From Myxococcales bacterium (lineage in GTDB: Bacteria; Myxococcota_A; Polyangia; Polyangiales; JADJMO01): a stretch of 64,000 bases of DNA. A program made the translations under genes and the position numbers. Positions 49,588-59,141 of this stretch are shown piece after piece (the stretch's first letter is position 1; every line of letters begins with the position of its first letter). The DNA lies in NCBI GenBank assembly GCA_016709545.1, contig JADJMO010000008.1, forward strand, positions 310,001 to 374,000, given 5' to 3'. The notes beneath the pieces are model-generated. The model was not told the origin of the DNA. It searched no databases and saw only the letters and a program-made list of their open reading frames with translations.

Positions 49588-52500
49588 GGATCCTCGAGCT
49601 CGGGCTCCACGGCTTCGGGTGCTTCTCGGGGCAGGTCCGCATCGGGCCGCTCCCCGGCCGCGACGACCGGCGCCTGGTCGTGCTGCACGGCGAGAACGAA
49701 GCCGGGAAGTCCACGGTCTTGCACGCCATCCGGTGGCTCCTCTTCGGCGGCCCCACGGGCAAGGCCTTCGCGCCCGAGGGCGACGCCGCGCGCCTCGACG
49801 TCTCGGCGACGGTGGCGCTCGAGCGCGGCACCCACACCGTCCTCGATCTGAGCCGCACCCGCGCGCGCGGCGAGCTGCGCGGCGTCTCGCGCGCCTCCAC
49901 CGACGAGGTCCGCGAGGAGTGGATCCACGGCATGCTCGGCCACCCGAACCGCACGGTCTTCGAGACGGTGTTCGGGTTCTCGCTCGAGGGCCTCGCCGAG
50001 GGCGCGCGCACGCTCGCGCACGACGCCGTGCGGGGCGCCATGTACGGCGGGCTGGGCGGCGCCTCCCGGCCCGACGAGCTCCGCAACGCGCTGATCGAGG
50101 AGCGCGAGACGCTCTTCAAGGAGCGCGGCCGCGTGCAGAAGGTGAACGCGCTCGCCCACCGCGTGGGCGCGCTGCGCGCCGAGCTCAAGCACCTCACGCT
50201 CTCCAAGGACGCCCTCGGTCGGCTCGAGACCACGGTCGAAGCGGCGCGGGCGGCGGTGGCGAGCGCGAAGGGTGATCTCGACGCCGCCCAGCGTCGGTTC
50301 ACGGTGGTGAAGGCCGAGGAGGACGCGCTCCCCGTGCTCCGCGCCCTCGACCGCGCGGAGGCCGAGCTCGCGGGGCTCGGCGTGGTCCCTGCGGTGTCGG
50401 ACGCCGACGAGACCGACGCCCTCGTCGAGCGCTGGGCCAAGGCCGGCGACGAGCGCGCCCGCGCCCGCACCGATCGCGCGCGCCGGCACGCGGAGCTCGT
50501 CACGCACGAGACCACGCTGCTCGGGCTCCCGGCCGACGAAGGGGGGCTCGACGCGGACGCGCTCTACGATCGGCTGCAGCACGCGCTGGTCGCCCGCGAC
50601 GAGGCTCGCGCCACGCTGCTCGTCGCCGCGAACGCGCGCGCCGAGGTGCTGGCTCGCGCCGAGGCGGCCGTCGCGGATCGGGCCGGCTGGTCGCTCGATC
50701 GCCTCCGCGCGGCCCCCCTGGAAGGGGCTCCGCGGCTCGCGTTCGAGCGGGCGCTCGCGGAGCGCGAGGTGGAGGCCGAGCGGCTGCGCGCCACCCTCGA
50801 GGAGGACGAGGCGCTCGCGGCCGACATCGCCGAGCTCGAGGCCCTGCTCGCGCGCGCCCCGAGCCCGCCCGATCCCGCGCCGCTCCGCGCGTTGCTCCCC
50901 GACCTCGCCACGCACGAACCCGCTCGCCGCCGACTCACGGTGGTGCGCGAGGAGCTCGCCGAGCTCTTCGCCAGGCGGGCGCGGCTGCTCGCGCGGGTGG
51001 GAGACGCGACGACGCTCGCGCGCATCGACGACGAGGAGGTCGCCGCGCTGGTCCGCGTGGCCGAGGAGCAGCTCTCGCGGGCTTCCCGCCTCGCCGAGCG
51101 CGTCGAGGAGCGCGAGGCCGAGCTCGCCGAGGCGTCACGGGCAGCCGCCGTCGGGGCCGCCCTCGCGGTACCTACCGAGGCCGAGGTCGAGGCGCTCCGC
51201 GCGGCGCGCGACGAAGCCGTGGGCGGCCCGCTCGGTGAGCTGCGCCGCCGCATCGCCGCAGCCGATGGCGCCGTCGACCGGCTGCGCGCCCACGCCGACG
51301 TCGTCTCGAACCGGGCGCGCGCCGAGGCCCGCGTCGGGGAGCTGCGGAGCGCCCTCGAGCGCCTGACCGAGCAGCGGCACGCCCTCGCGCTCGACGAGCT
51401 GGCCACCACCGCCCGCGTCCGCGCGCTGACCAACGGCCACCTCGATCGACCGCTGTCGCTCCGGGGCGCCGTCGCCGACGCGCGCAGCCTGGAGGCGGTC
51501 GAGACGGATCTCGCCGCGAGGGAGCGCGAGATCGCGCGCCTCGAGGCCGACCTCGCGCGCATGCGCGGGGCCCTCGAGGGCCATCTCCCCGCGGGCACGC
51601 TCGACCCGGAGTCCGCGGTCCGTCGGCAGATCGAGAAGAGCGAGCGGCTGCTCGCCGAGCGCGAGCAGTGGTCGGCCCAGATCGCGCGCCAGAACGCGCG
51701 TCGCGCCGTGCTCGCCGCTCGCCGCGCGTCGTTGCCTCCCCCGGAGCAGATGCTCGCGGCCCCGCTCGCCGCGCTCGGCCTCGACCCGCTGCCGGTCCAC
51801 GTGGCCCGCGAGACCGTGCAGGCGCTGGCGGAGCTGCGGCGTTCTGTGCTCGAGGCCGACCGCGCCCACGCGCGCGCGGAGGTCCGCCTCGCCGAGAACG
51901 AGCAGAGTCTCGTTACTGCCATTGCTGCCATCCCGGCGGCCCCCGCCGACGCCGACCCGCGCACCCTGCTCGCCAAGCGCACCCAGCGGCAGAAGGAGCG
52001 CGAGGCGCGGCTCCTCGTCGAGACGGCCCGTGACCGCGCGCGCGCCGAGCTCGCGGTCGTCGACGATCGCCACCGGCTCGCCGAGCAGGCCCTCGAAGAC
52101 CTGCGAGTGCTCCTCGGCGCGAGCGACGACGACGACGCCGAGCGGATCCTCCGCTTGCGCACGCGCGCCGCCGCCCTGCGCGCCGAGATCGCGGAGGGCC
52201 AGCAGAAGCTCGCCGAGATCGCGCGTCGCGCCCCCGAGCCGTTCGTCGCCGAGGCGCGCGCGCTCGGCGAGGCCGGCGTGAAGACCGAGCTCGCGGTGGC
52301 GGCGCGCATCGTGGCCGAGGCCGAAGCCGCCTATGGCGCGGCCGAGCGCGCGGTCGGCAACGCGGCCCGCGAGCGCAGCGAGGTGGACGGCGGCGACCGC
52401 GCGGCCGAGCAGGCCGCCGAGATCGAGCGGGTGCGCGCCGAGCTCACGACCCACGTCGAGCGCTGGTGCGTCCTCACCCTCGCCGATCGCCTGCTCGACG

Positions 52501-52925
52501 GCGCGATCCGCCGCTTCGAGCGCGACCACCAGCCGGCGTTGCTCCTCCGGGCCTCGACCCTGTTCGAGGCCATGACCGGCGGTCGCTACCTGCGCATCGT
52601 GCGCCCGCTGGGCGAGCAGCGGGTCGTGGTCGAGCGCCGGGACGGCGAGAAGTACGAGCCCGAGCGGCTCTCCACCGGCACGCGCGAGCAGATGTGGCTC
52701 GCCCTGCGGCTCGCCTACGTCGAGCGCTACTGCGCGGCCGCCGAGCCGCTCCCGGTGGTGCTCGACGACGTGCTCGTCAACTTCGACGAGCGCCGCACGA
52801 CCGCCACCCTGCGGGCGCTGGCCGAGGTCACCGCGGTCACGCAGGTGCTGCTCTTCACCTGCCACGAGTCGCTGCTCGAGACGGTGCGCCTCTCCGGCGT
52901 GCCCGCCGCGGTGCTGCGGATCTGA
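49584..52925 (+). CDS. SbcC/YhaN-like SMC-type ATPase
   Basis: A 1113-aa Rad50/SMC-type ATPase. The N-terminal ATPase half has Walker A GENEAGKST and FETVFGFSLEGL typical of the YhaN group. About 750 residues of heptad-rich coiled coil follow, rich in Ala, Glu, Arg. The C-terminal half has signature LSTGTREQMWLALRLA and Walker B LPVVLDDVLVNFDE. There is no obvious Zn-hook CxxC in the middle of the coil, as in YhaN-type proteins. It is the partner of the overlapping phosphoesterase gene. Confidence 0.88.
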   Translation: MRILELGLHGFGCFSGQVRIGPLPGRDDRRLVVLHGENEAGKSTVLHAIRWLLFGGPTGKAFAPEGDAARLDVSATVALERGTHTVLDLSRTRARGELRGVSRASTDEVREEWIHGMLGHPNRTVFETVFGFSLEGLAEGARTLAHDAVRGAMYGGLGGASRPDELRNALIEERETLFKERGRVQKVNALAHRVGALRAELKHLTLSKDALGRLETTVEAARAAVASAKGDLDAAQRRFTVVKAEEDALPVLRALDRAEAELAGLGVVPAVSDADETDALVERWAKAGDERARARTDRARRHAELVTHETTLLGLPADEGGLDADALYDRLQHALVARDEARATLLVAANARAEVLARAEAAVADRAGWSLDRLRAAPLEGAPRLAFERALAEREVEAERLRATLEEDEALAADIAELEALLARAPSPPDPAPLRALLPDLATHEPARRRLTVVREELAELFARRARLLARVGDATTLARIDDEEVAALVRVAEEQLSRASRLAERVEEREAELAEASRAAAVGAALAVPTEAEVEALRAARDEAVGGPLGELRRRIAAADGAVDRLRAHADVVSNRARAEARVGELRSALERLTEQRHALALDELATTARVRALTNGHLDRPLSLRGAVADARSLEAVETDLAAREREIARLEADLARMRGALEGHLPAGTLDPESAVRRQIEKSERLLAEREQWSAQIARQNARRAVLAARRASLPPPEQMLAAPLAALGLDPLPVHVARETVQALAELRRSVLEADRAHARAEVRLAENEQSLVTAIAAIPAAPADADPRTLLAKRTQRQKEREARLLVETARDRARAELAVVDDRHRLAEQALEDLRVLLGASDDDDAERILRLRTRAAALRAEIAEGQQKLAEIARRAPEPFVAEARALGEAGVKTELAVAARIVAEAEAAYGAAERAVGNAARERSEVDGGDRAAEQAAEIERVRAELTTHVERWCVLTLADRLLDGAIRRFERDHQPALLLRASTLFEAMTGGRYLRIVRPLGEQRVVVERRDGEKYEPERLSTGTREQMWLALRLAYVERYCAAAEPLPVVLDDVLVNFDERRTTATLRALAEVTAVTQVLLFTCHESLLETVRLSGVPAAVLRI

Positions 52926-52963
52926 GCGTTGCCGGCCGTGCGCCGCGCTGGCACCCATGGGCC

Positions 52964-53452
52964 ATGCGCCTCCTCTTCGCCCTCGCGTCCGCGATGCTCT
53001 CCGCGTGCACCCCGAGTCGGCCCCCGGTCGTTCCGACCGCCGAGGCCGAGGCCGAGGTGCGCCGCGCGCTCGACGACTTCCACGACGCCGCGGCCAAGGC
53101 CGACGAGGCGCGGTACTTCGCGCACTTCGCCAAGGACGGCGTGTTCCTCGGCACCGACGCCACCGAGCGCTGGGACGTCGCCGCGTTCCGCGCCTACGCC
53201 CACCCGCATTTCGCGAAGGGCAAGGCGTGGACGATGCGCGCCAACGTGCGCTTCGTCGTCGTGCGCGGCGACGTGGCCTGGTTCGACGAGGCGCTCGAGA
53301 CCGAGAAGCTCGGCCCCGCGCGCGGCAGCGGCGTACTCGTGCGCGAGGGCGGCGTGTTCAAGCTCGCCCAGTACAACCTCGCGATCACCGTCCCCAACGA
53401 GCGCTTCGGCGCCGTCCGCGCCCTCCTCGAGACACCACCCCCGAAGCCGTGA
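52964..53452 (+). CDS. SnoaL-like (nuclear transport factor 2 fold) lipoprotein
   Basis: A 162-aa lipoprotein with lipobox LSAC. The remainder is a SnoaL/NTF2-like domain: VRRALDDFHDAAAKADEARYFAHFAKDGVFLGTDATERWDV at the start, later NVRFVVVRGDVAWFDEAL and VFKLAQYNLAITVPNE. Such domains are found in enzymes and in non-enzymatic binding proteins; no catalytic residues stand out. It ends directly against the convergent ribD stop with no spacer. Confidence 0.75.
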   Translation: MRLLFALASAMLSACTPSRPPVVPTAEAEAEVRRALDDFHDAAAKADEARYFAHFAKDGVFLGTDATERWDVAAFRAYAHPHFAKGKAWTMRANVRFVVVRGDVAWFDEALETEKLGPARGSGVLVREGGVFKLAQYNLAITVPNERFGAVRALLETPPPKP

Positions 53453-54550
53453 TCAGGGCCGCAGGACCAGCCAGGTGTCTTCGCCGACGCGGGTGGCCGA
53501 GACCAGCGAGAAGCGCCTGGCGACGGCCGGGCTCTCCGGCGAGGGACCGACGAGCGAGGGCCGCCCGCCTTCGCCGAGCACGATCGGCGCCGTGAACCAG
53601 TCGAGCTCGTCGACCAGCCCGGCTTCGACCAGCGCGCCGGCGATCACGCCTCCGCCCTCGACGAGCAGCTCGACGACCCCTTCGGCGCCGAGCCGCGTCA
53701 GCACCGCGCGCAGGTCGAGGCCGCGCGAGGCCCGCGGGATCCGTGCGACGCGCACGCCCGCCCGCTCCAGCGCCGTCACGCGATCGGCGGGTGCGTCGTC
53801 CGCGACGAACACCCAGGTGGGGATCTGCCGTGCGGTCTCGACCAGCTTCGCCGCGAGCGGCAGCCTTGCTTCGGAGTCGACCACCACGCGCCGGGCGGGG
53901 CTCCGCGCCTCGATGGCCGGCGCGTCGCGCGCGGTCAGCGACGGGTCGTCGGCGAGCGCGGTGCCGATCCCCACGAGCACCGCGTCGGCGCGTCGACGGA
54001 GCGCGTGCACCTCGCGGCGGGCCAGCTCCCCCGTGATCCACTGCGAGCTGCCGTTGGCCGCGGCGATGCGGCCGTCGAGCGAGGTCGCGAGCTTGAGCCG
54101 CACGAAGGGCACCCCCGTGCGCACGTGTTTGGCCCACGAGGCGACCAGCGCCGCGCAGTCGGCCTCGCAGACACCTTCGATCACCTCGACGCCCGCCGCC
54201 CGCAGGCGATCGTTCCCACCCCCGGCCACGTGCGGGTTCGGGTCGCGCACACCCACGATCACGCGAGAAATCCCCGCCGTGAGCACCGCTTCGGTGCAGG
54301 GCGGGGTGCGCCCGTGGTGGTTGCAGGGCTCGAGGGTCACGTAGAGGGTCGCGCCGCGCGCCGCCTCGCCCGCGTCGCGCAGCGCGGCCACCTCGGCGTG
54401 GTGCTCGCCTGGCCGGAGGTGGAAGCCACGCCCGAGGACCACGCCGTCTTTGACGACCACCGCGCCGACGTGGGGGTTCGGCGCCGCGTCGCCCTTCTGC
54501 GCCTCGGCGAGCGCGAGGGCCATCGCGGCTTCGTCGCTCGCGACGTTCAT
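53453..54550 (-). CDS. ribD: Bifunctional riboflavin biosynthesis protein RibD
   Basis: A 365-aa two-domain enzyme performing the deaminase and reductase steps of riboflavin synthesis. The deaminase domain (about 5-145) has Zn ligands HHAEVAAL and VTLEPCNHHGRTPPC. The reductase domain (about 150-365) starts RLKLATSLDGRIAAANG, then VLVGIGTALADDPSLTAR and LLVEGGGVIAGALVEAGLVDE. All catalytic residues are present. The ATG overlaps the nrdR stop by 4 nt, a conserved nrdR-ribD pairing. Other rib genes lie outside the window. Confidence 0.95.
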   Translation of the reverse strand: MNVASDEAAMALALAEAQKGDAAPNPHVGAVVVKDGVVLGRGFHLRPGEHHAEVAALRDAGEAARGATLYVTLEPCNHHGRTPPCTEAVLTAGISRVIVGVRDPNPHVAGGGNDRLRAAGVEVIEGVCEADCAALVASWAKHVRTGVPFVRLKLATSLDGRIAAANGSSQWITGELARREVHALRRRADAVLVGIGTALADDPSLTARDAPAIEARSPARRVVVDSEARLPLAAKLVETARQIPTWVFVADDAPADRVTALERAGVRVARIPRASRGLDLRAVLTRLGAEGVVELLVEGGGVIAGALVEAGLVDELDWFTAPIVLGEGGRPSLVGPSPESPAVARRFSLVSATRVGEDTWLVLRP

Positions 54551-55044
54551 TCGCGCGGGACCTTCACCCCGGGCGTGGACGGGCGCGCGTGCGCGCGGTG
54601 GGTGAGCCGCTGCAGCTCGTCGAGGAACTCGCCGATGTCGTCGAACTGGCGGTAGACCGAGGCGAACCGCACGTAGGCCACCTGGTCGAGGTCACGCAGG
54701 TGGTTCATGACGATCTCGCCGATGGCGCTCGAGGGGATCTCCTTGTCGCCGGTGGCCTCGAGCTCGCGCTCGACCGCGTTGGCCACCTCGTCGCGCGCCG
54801 CGGCGGACACGGGGCGCTTCTGGCACGCGCGCTCGAGGCCGAGCAGCAGCTTGTGCCGGTCGTAGGCCTCGCGACGCCCGTCCTTCTTCACGATGAGGGG
54901 CATCGCCTCCTCGAGGCGCTCGTAGGTCGTGAACCGACGCCCGCACGACTCGCACTCGCGGCGCCGGCGGATCGCGTCGTTGGCGCCGGTGGGGCGGGAG
55001 TCGATGACCTTGTGCTCGAGGGCACCGCAGCCGGGGCACTTCAT
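54547..55044 (-). CDS. nrdR: Transcriptional repressor NrdR
   Basis: A 165-aa repressor of ribonucleotide reductase genes. It has an N-terminal zinc ribbon (CPGCG...CESCGRRFTTYERLE), then an ATP-cone domain (PLIVKKDGRREAYDRHKLLLGLERACQKRPV), a match to the family over the full length. The C-terminal tail is the short YVRFASVYRQFDDIGEFLDEL region. ATG 55044 overlaps the stop of the preceding gene. It senses dATP/ATP and binds NrdR boxes elsewhere. Confidence 0.96.
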   Translation of the reverse strand: MKCPGCGALEHKVIDSRPTGANDAIRRRRECESCGRRFTTYERLEEAMPLIVKKDGRREAYDRHKLLLGLERACQKRPVSAAARDEVANAVERELEATGDKEIPSSAIGEIVMNHLRDLDQVAYVRFASVYRQFDDIGEFLDELQRLTHRAHARPSTPGVKVPRE

Positions 55045-56054
55045 CGCGCCTCCTCGTGGAACGACTCGGCGGCCGCGAGCAGGCCCGGCAGGCCCCCCGT
55101 GTGGACGAAGAGCACCCGTGCGCCGGCCGGCACTTCGCCCCGCTTGATCGCGAGCCCGAGGCCGAACATCGCCTTGCCCGTGTAGACCGGGTCGAGCACC
55201 ACGCCGCTCGTGCGCGCCACGTCGACGAGGAACGCGCGCTGCTCGCTGGTGGTGACCGCGTAGGCGGGGCCCTTGCCGGCGTCGTCGACGACGAACGGCG
55301 GGCTCGCGGGCAGACCGCTGCACCGCGCCCGCGCCTCGTGCATCTGCGCCTCGACGCGGCGCTGGAAGTAGTCGGCGCTGTCGCACACCGCCATCGGGCG
55401 CACGGTCCTCGCCACGCCGTAGCGCGCGGCGCCGAGCGCGATGCCCGCCGCCGTGCCGCCCGACCCGCACGCGTGGACGATCACGTCGAACGGTCGCGGG
55501 TCGCCGGCGAGGCCGCTGTCGATCTGCGTGCGCACCTCGCGCATCGCGCGCACGTACCCGAGCGCACCGAGCCCGTTCGAGCCGCCCTCGGGGACGACGT
55601 AGGGCTTCTTGCCCGAGAGCTCCAGGGTGCGCGCCGCCGCGGCCATGAGCTCGTCGCGCGTGCGGTACTGCTCACGGGTGATGGGGCGGATCGTGGCGCC
55701 GGCGAGCGCGTCGAGGAGCACGTTGCCGGTCAGCGGCAGCGGCGCGAACGGGTCGTCGACGCGGAGGAACAGCACGCACGCGAGCCCCAGCCGCGCGCAC
55801 ACGAGCGCCGTGGCGCGGGCGTGGTTCGACTGGATGCCGCCGGTGGTGAGCACCGTGTCGCAGCCCTGGTCGAGGGCCTCGGCCATCAGGAACTCGAGCT
55901 TGCGGAGCTTGTTGCCCGACTCGGCGCCCCCGGTGACGTCGTCACGTTTGACGAACAGCTCGCACCCGAGGCGGGCCGAGAGCTGCGGGATCTGCACGAT
56001 CGGCGTCGGCAGGTGCGCGAGCGCGATGCGGGGGAGCGCGTCGAGCGGGTCCAT
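55041..56054 (-). CDS. D-cysteine desulfhydrase/ACC deaminase-family PLP enzyme
   Basis: A 337-aa PLP enzyme. The Lys in GGAESGNKLRKLEFL is the PLP site; TTGGIQSNHARATALVCARLGL and HACGSGGTAAGIALG bind the phosphate and substrate. YTGKAMFGL and FVHTGGLPGL close the fold. The pattern fits DcyD more than ACC deaminase, but the substrate is not certain. The start may be ATG 56054 or GTG 56057, both touching the stop of the biotinyl-domain gene. Its stop overlaps nrdR. Confidence 0.85.
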   Translation of the reverse strand: MDPLDALPRIALAHLPTPIVQIPQLSARLGCELFVKRDDVTGGAESGNKLRKLEFLMAEALDQGCDTVLTTGGIQSNHARATALVCARLGLACVLFLRVDDPFAPLPLTGNVLLDALAGATIRPITREQYRTRDELMAAAARTLELSGKKPYVVPEGGSNGLGALGYVRAMREVRTQIDSGLAGDPRPFDVIVHACGSGGTAAGIALGAARYGVARTVRPMAVCDSADYFQRRVEAQMHEARARCSGLPASPPFVVDDAGKGPAYAVTTSEQRAFLVDVARTSGVVLDPVYTGKAMFGLGLAIKRGEVPAGARVLFVHTGGLPGLLAAAESFHEEAR

Positions 56055-56557
56055 CACGCGAACGTCACGAGCCTCGCGCCGGCCTCGATGGTGGCGCCGG
56101 CCTGCGCGTGGATCTCGGCGACCACTCCGCCGGCCTTGGCGCGGAGCTCGTTCTCCATCTTCATCGCTTCGACGACGACCACGCCCTGGCCCACCGCGAC
56201 TTCGTCGCCGACGGCGACCAGCACCTTGGTGACTCGCCCCGGCATCGGCGCCACGATCACCTTCTCGTCAGCGCCGCCCTTGGTGCGGCGCGCGGCGGCG
56301 CTCGCCCGCAGGCGCTCGCTCTCGATGCGCCCGTAGATGCGGTGCCCGCTCGCGACGATGCCGACCTCGGGTGGGAGGCCCTCGAGGGTCAGGTCGAGGA
56401 CCTGGCCGTCGATGCGGATCGAGAGCGACCCGTCGTCGATCTCGACGACGTCGGCCTCCACGAGGCGGCCCTCGACCGACACCGTGAGGGCGCCGGTCGG
56501 CAGGATGTCGACGTCGACCGGGCGTTCTCTGCCGTCGAGGGTCACGTAGTAGCGCAT
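56054..56557 (-). CDS. Biotinyl/lipoyl-attachment carrier protein
   Basis: A 167-aa protein with a variable N-terminal half and a biotinyl domain (about 98-167). The attachment site is AMKM with K133 in VVVVEAMKMENEL, flanked by APMPGRVTKVLVAVGDEV. This is the carrier part of acyl-CoA or pyruvate carboxylases, here as a free-standing protein without the carboxylase subunits beside it. It lies 35 nt after acs and overlaps the desulfhydrase gene. Confidence 0.88.
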   Translation of the reverse strand: MRYYVTLDGRERPVDVDILPTGALTVSVEGRLVEADVVEIDDGSLSIRIDGQVLDLTLEGLPPEVGIVASGHRIYGRIESERLRASAAARRTKGGADEKVIVAPMPGRVTKVLVAVGDEVAVGQGVVVVEAMKMENELRAKAGGVVAEIHAQAGATIEAGARLVTFA

Positions 56558-56592
56558 GACGCGCCCTCCGTACCGCGCGACGGCGCGGAGCG

Positions 56593-58596
<2,004 letters not shown>

Positions 58597-58686
58597 CGGT
58601 CCGGAGGGTAACGGAACGGTGGCTCTCGAGTCGACGGGATTGCCCGCTGGCTCGCTGCGTCAGCGGCCAGCACCATCCGGAGTCGC

Positions 58687-58866
58687 TCAGCTCGCCTTGC
58701 GGCCCTCGACGCCCAGGAAGCGCCAGCGACCCCGCAAGAGCGGCAAGGACTCGACGTCGGTCAGCACCCCTCGCACGTCCTCGGACGGGCTCAGGGACTG
58801 CACCGGACGGACCTCGTCGGCGGAGCTGATCTTGGACTGAGACGTGGATGCCGGGATGTGGGTCAT
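58687..58866 (-). CDS. Small protein of unknown function
   Basis: A 59-aa reading frame beginning MTHIPASTSQSKISSADEVR and ending in a basic FLGVEGRKAS. Its ATG (58866) is preceded by GGGGGAGG (58878-58885), a good SD sequence at slightly long spacing. No signal peptide, Cys, or recognised motif is visible. It sits alone between glnE and acs. It may be a real small gene, or chance. Confidence 0.42.
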   Translation of the reverse strand: MTHIPASTSQSKISSADEVRPVQSLSPSEDVRGVLTDVESLPLLRGRWRFLGVEGRKAS

Positions 58867-59086
58867 GACAGGCTCCGAACCTCCCCCAGGACGACAGGCG
58901 GGCAAGCTGGCCAGGAGCGGCCAGCCGTTTCGATGACCACCGTGTAGGCACGATGTGTCGACCTTGCAAACCCCTTCGCATGCGAATCGTTCCCGCTGGA
59001 CTGTTCCGGCGAGACAACGCCCACGAGTTCCCGACGAAACAGCGGCAGGTCGACACCGTCGGCGCCTGAGAGAATGTGAATCTTCG

Positions 59087-59110
59087 TCGGCCGCCCATGG
59101 AGGCGGCCGA
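59087..59110 (-). terminator. Possible stem-loop after glnE
   Basis: TCGGCCGCC and GGCGGCCGA form a perfect 9-bp stem with a 6-nt loop, 32 nt beyond the glnE stop. No T run follows on the leftward strand, so it is either a weak terminator or an mRNA-stabilising hairpin. The rest of the gap 58867-59141 shows nothing else. Confidence 0.4.
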
Positions 59111-59141
59111 TGGCCGATGCTTCGGCTCGCTTACGCTCGCC

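Noticed and set aside
59087..59110. Hairpin as a classical intrinsic terminator of glnE
   Set aside because: No T run follows the stem, so it is kept only as a low-confidence stem-loop.
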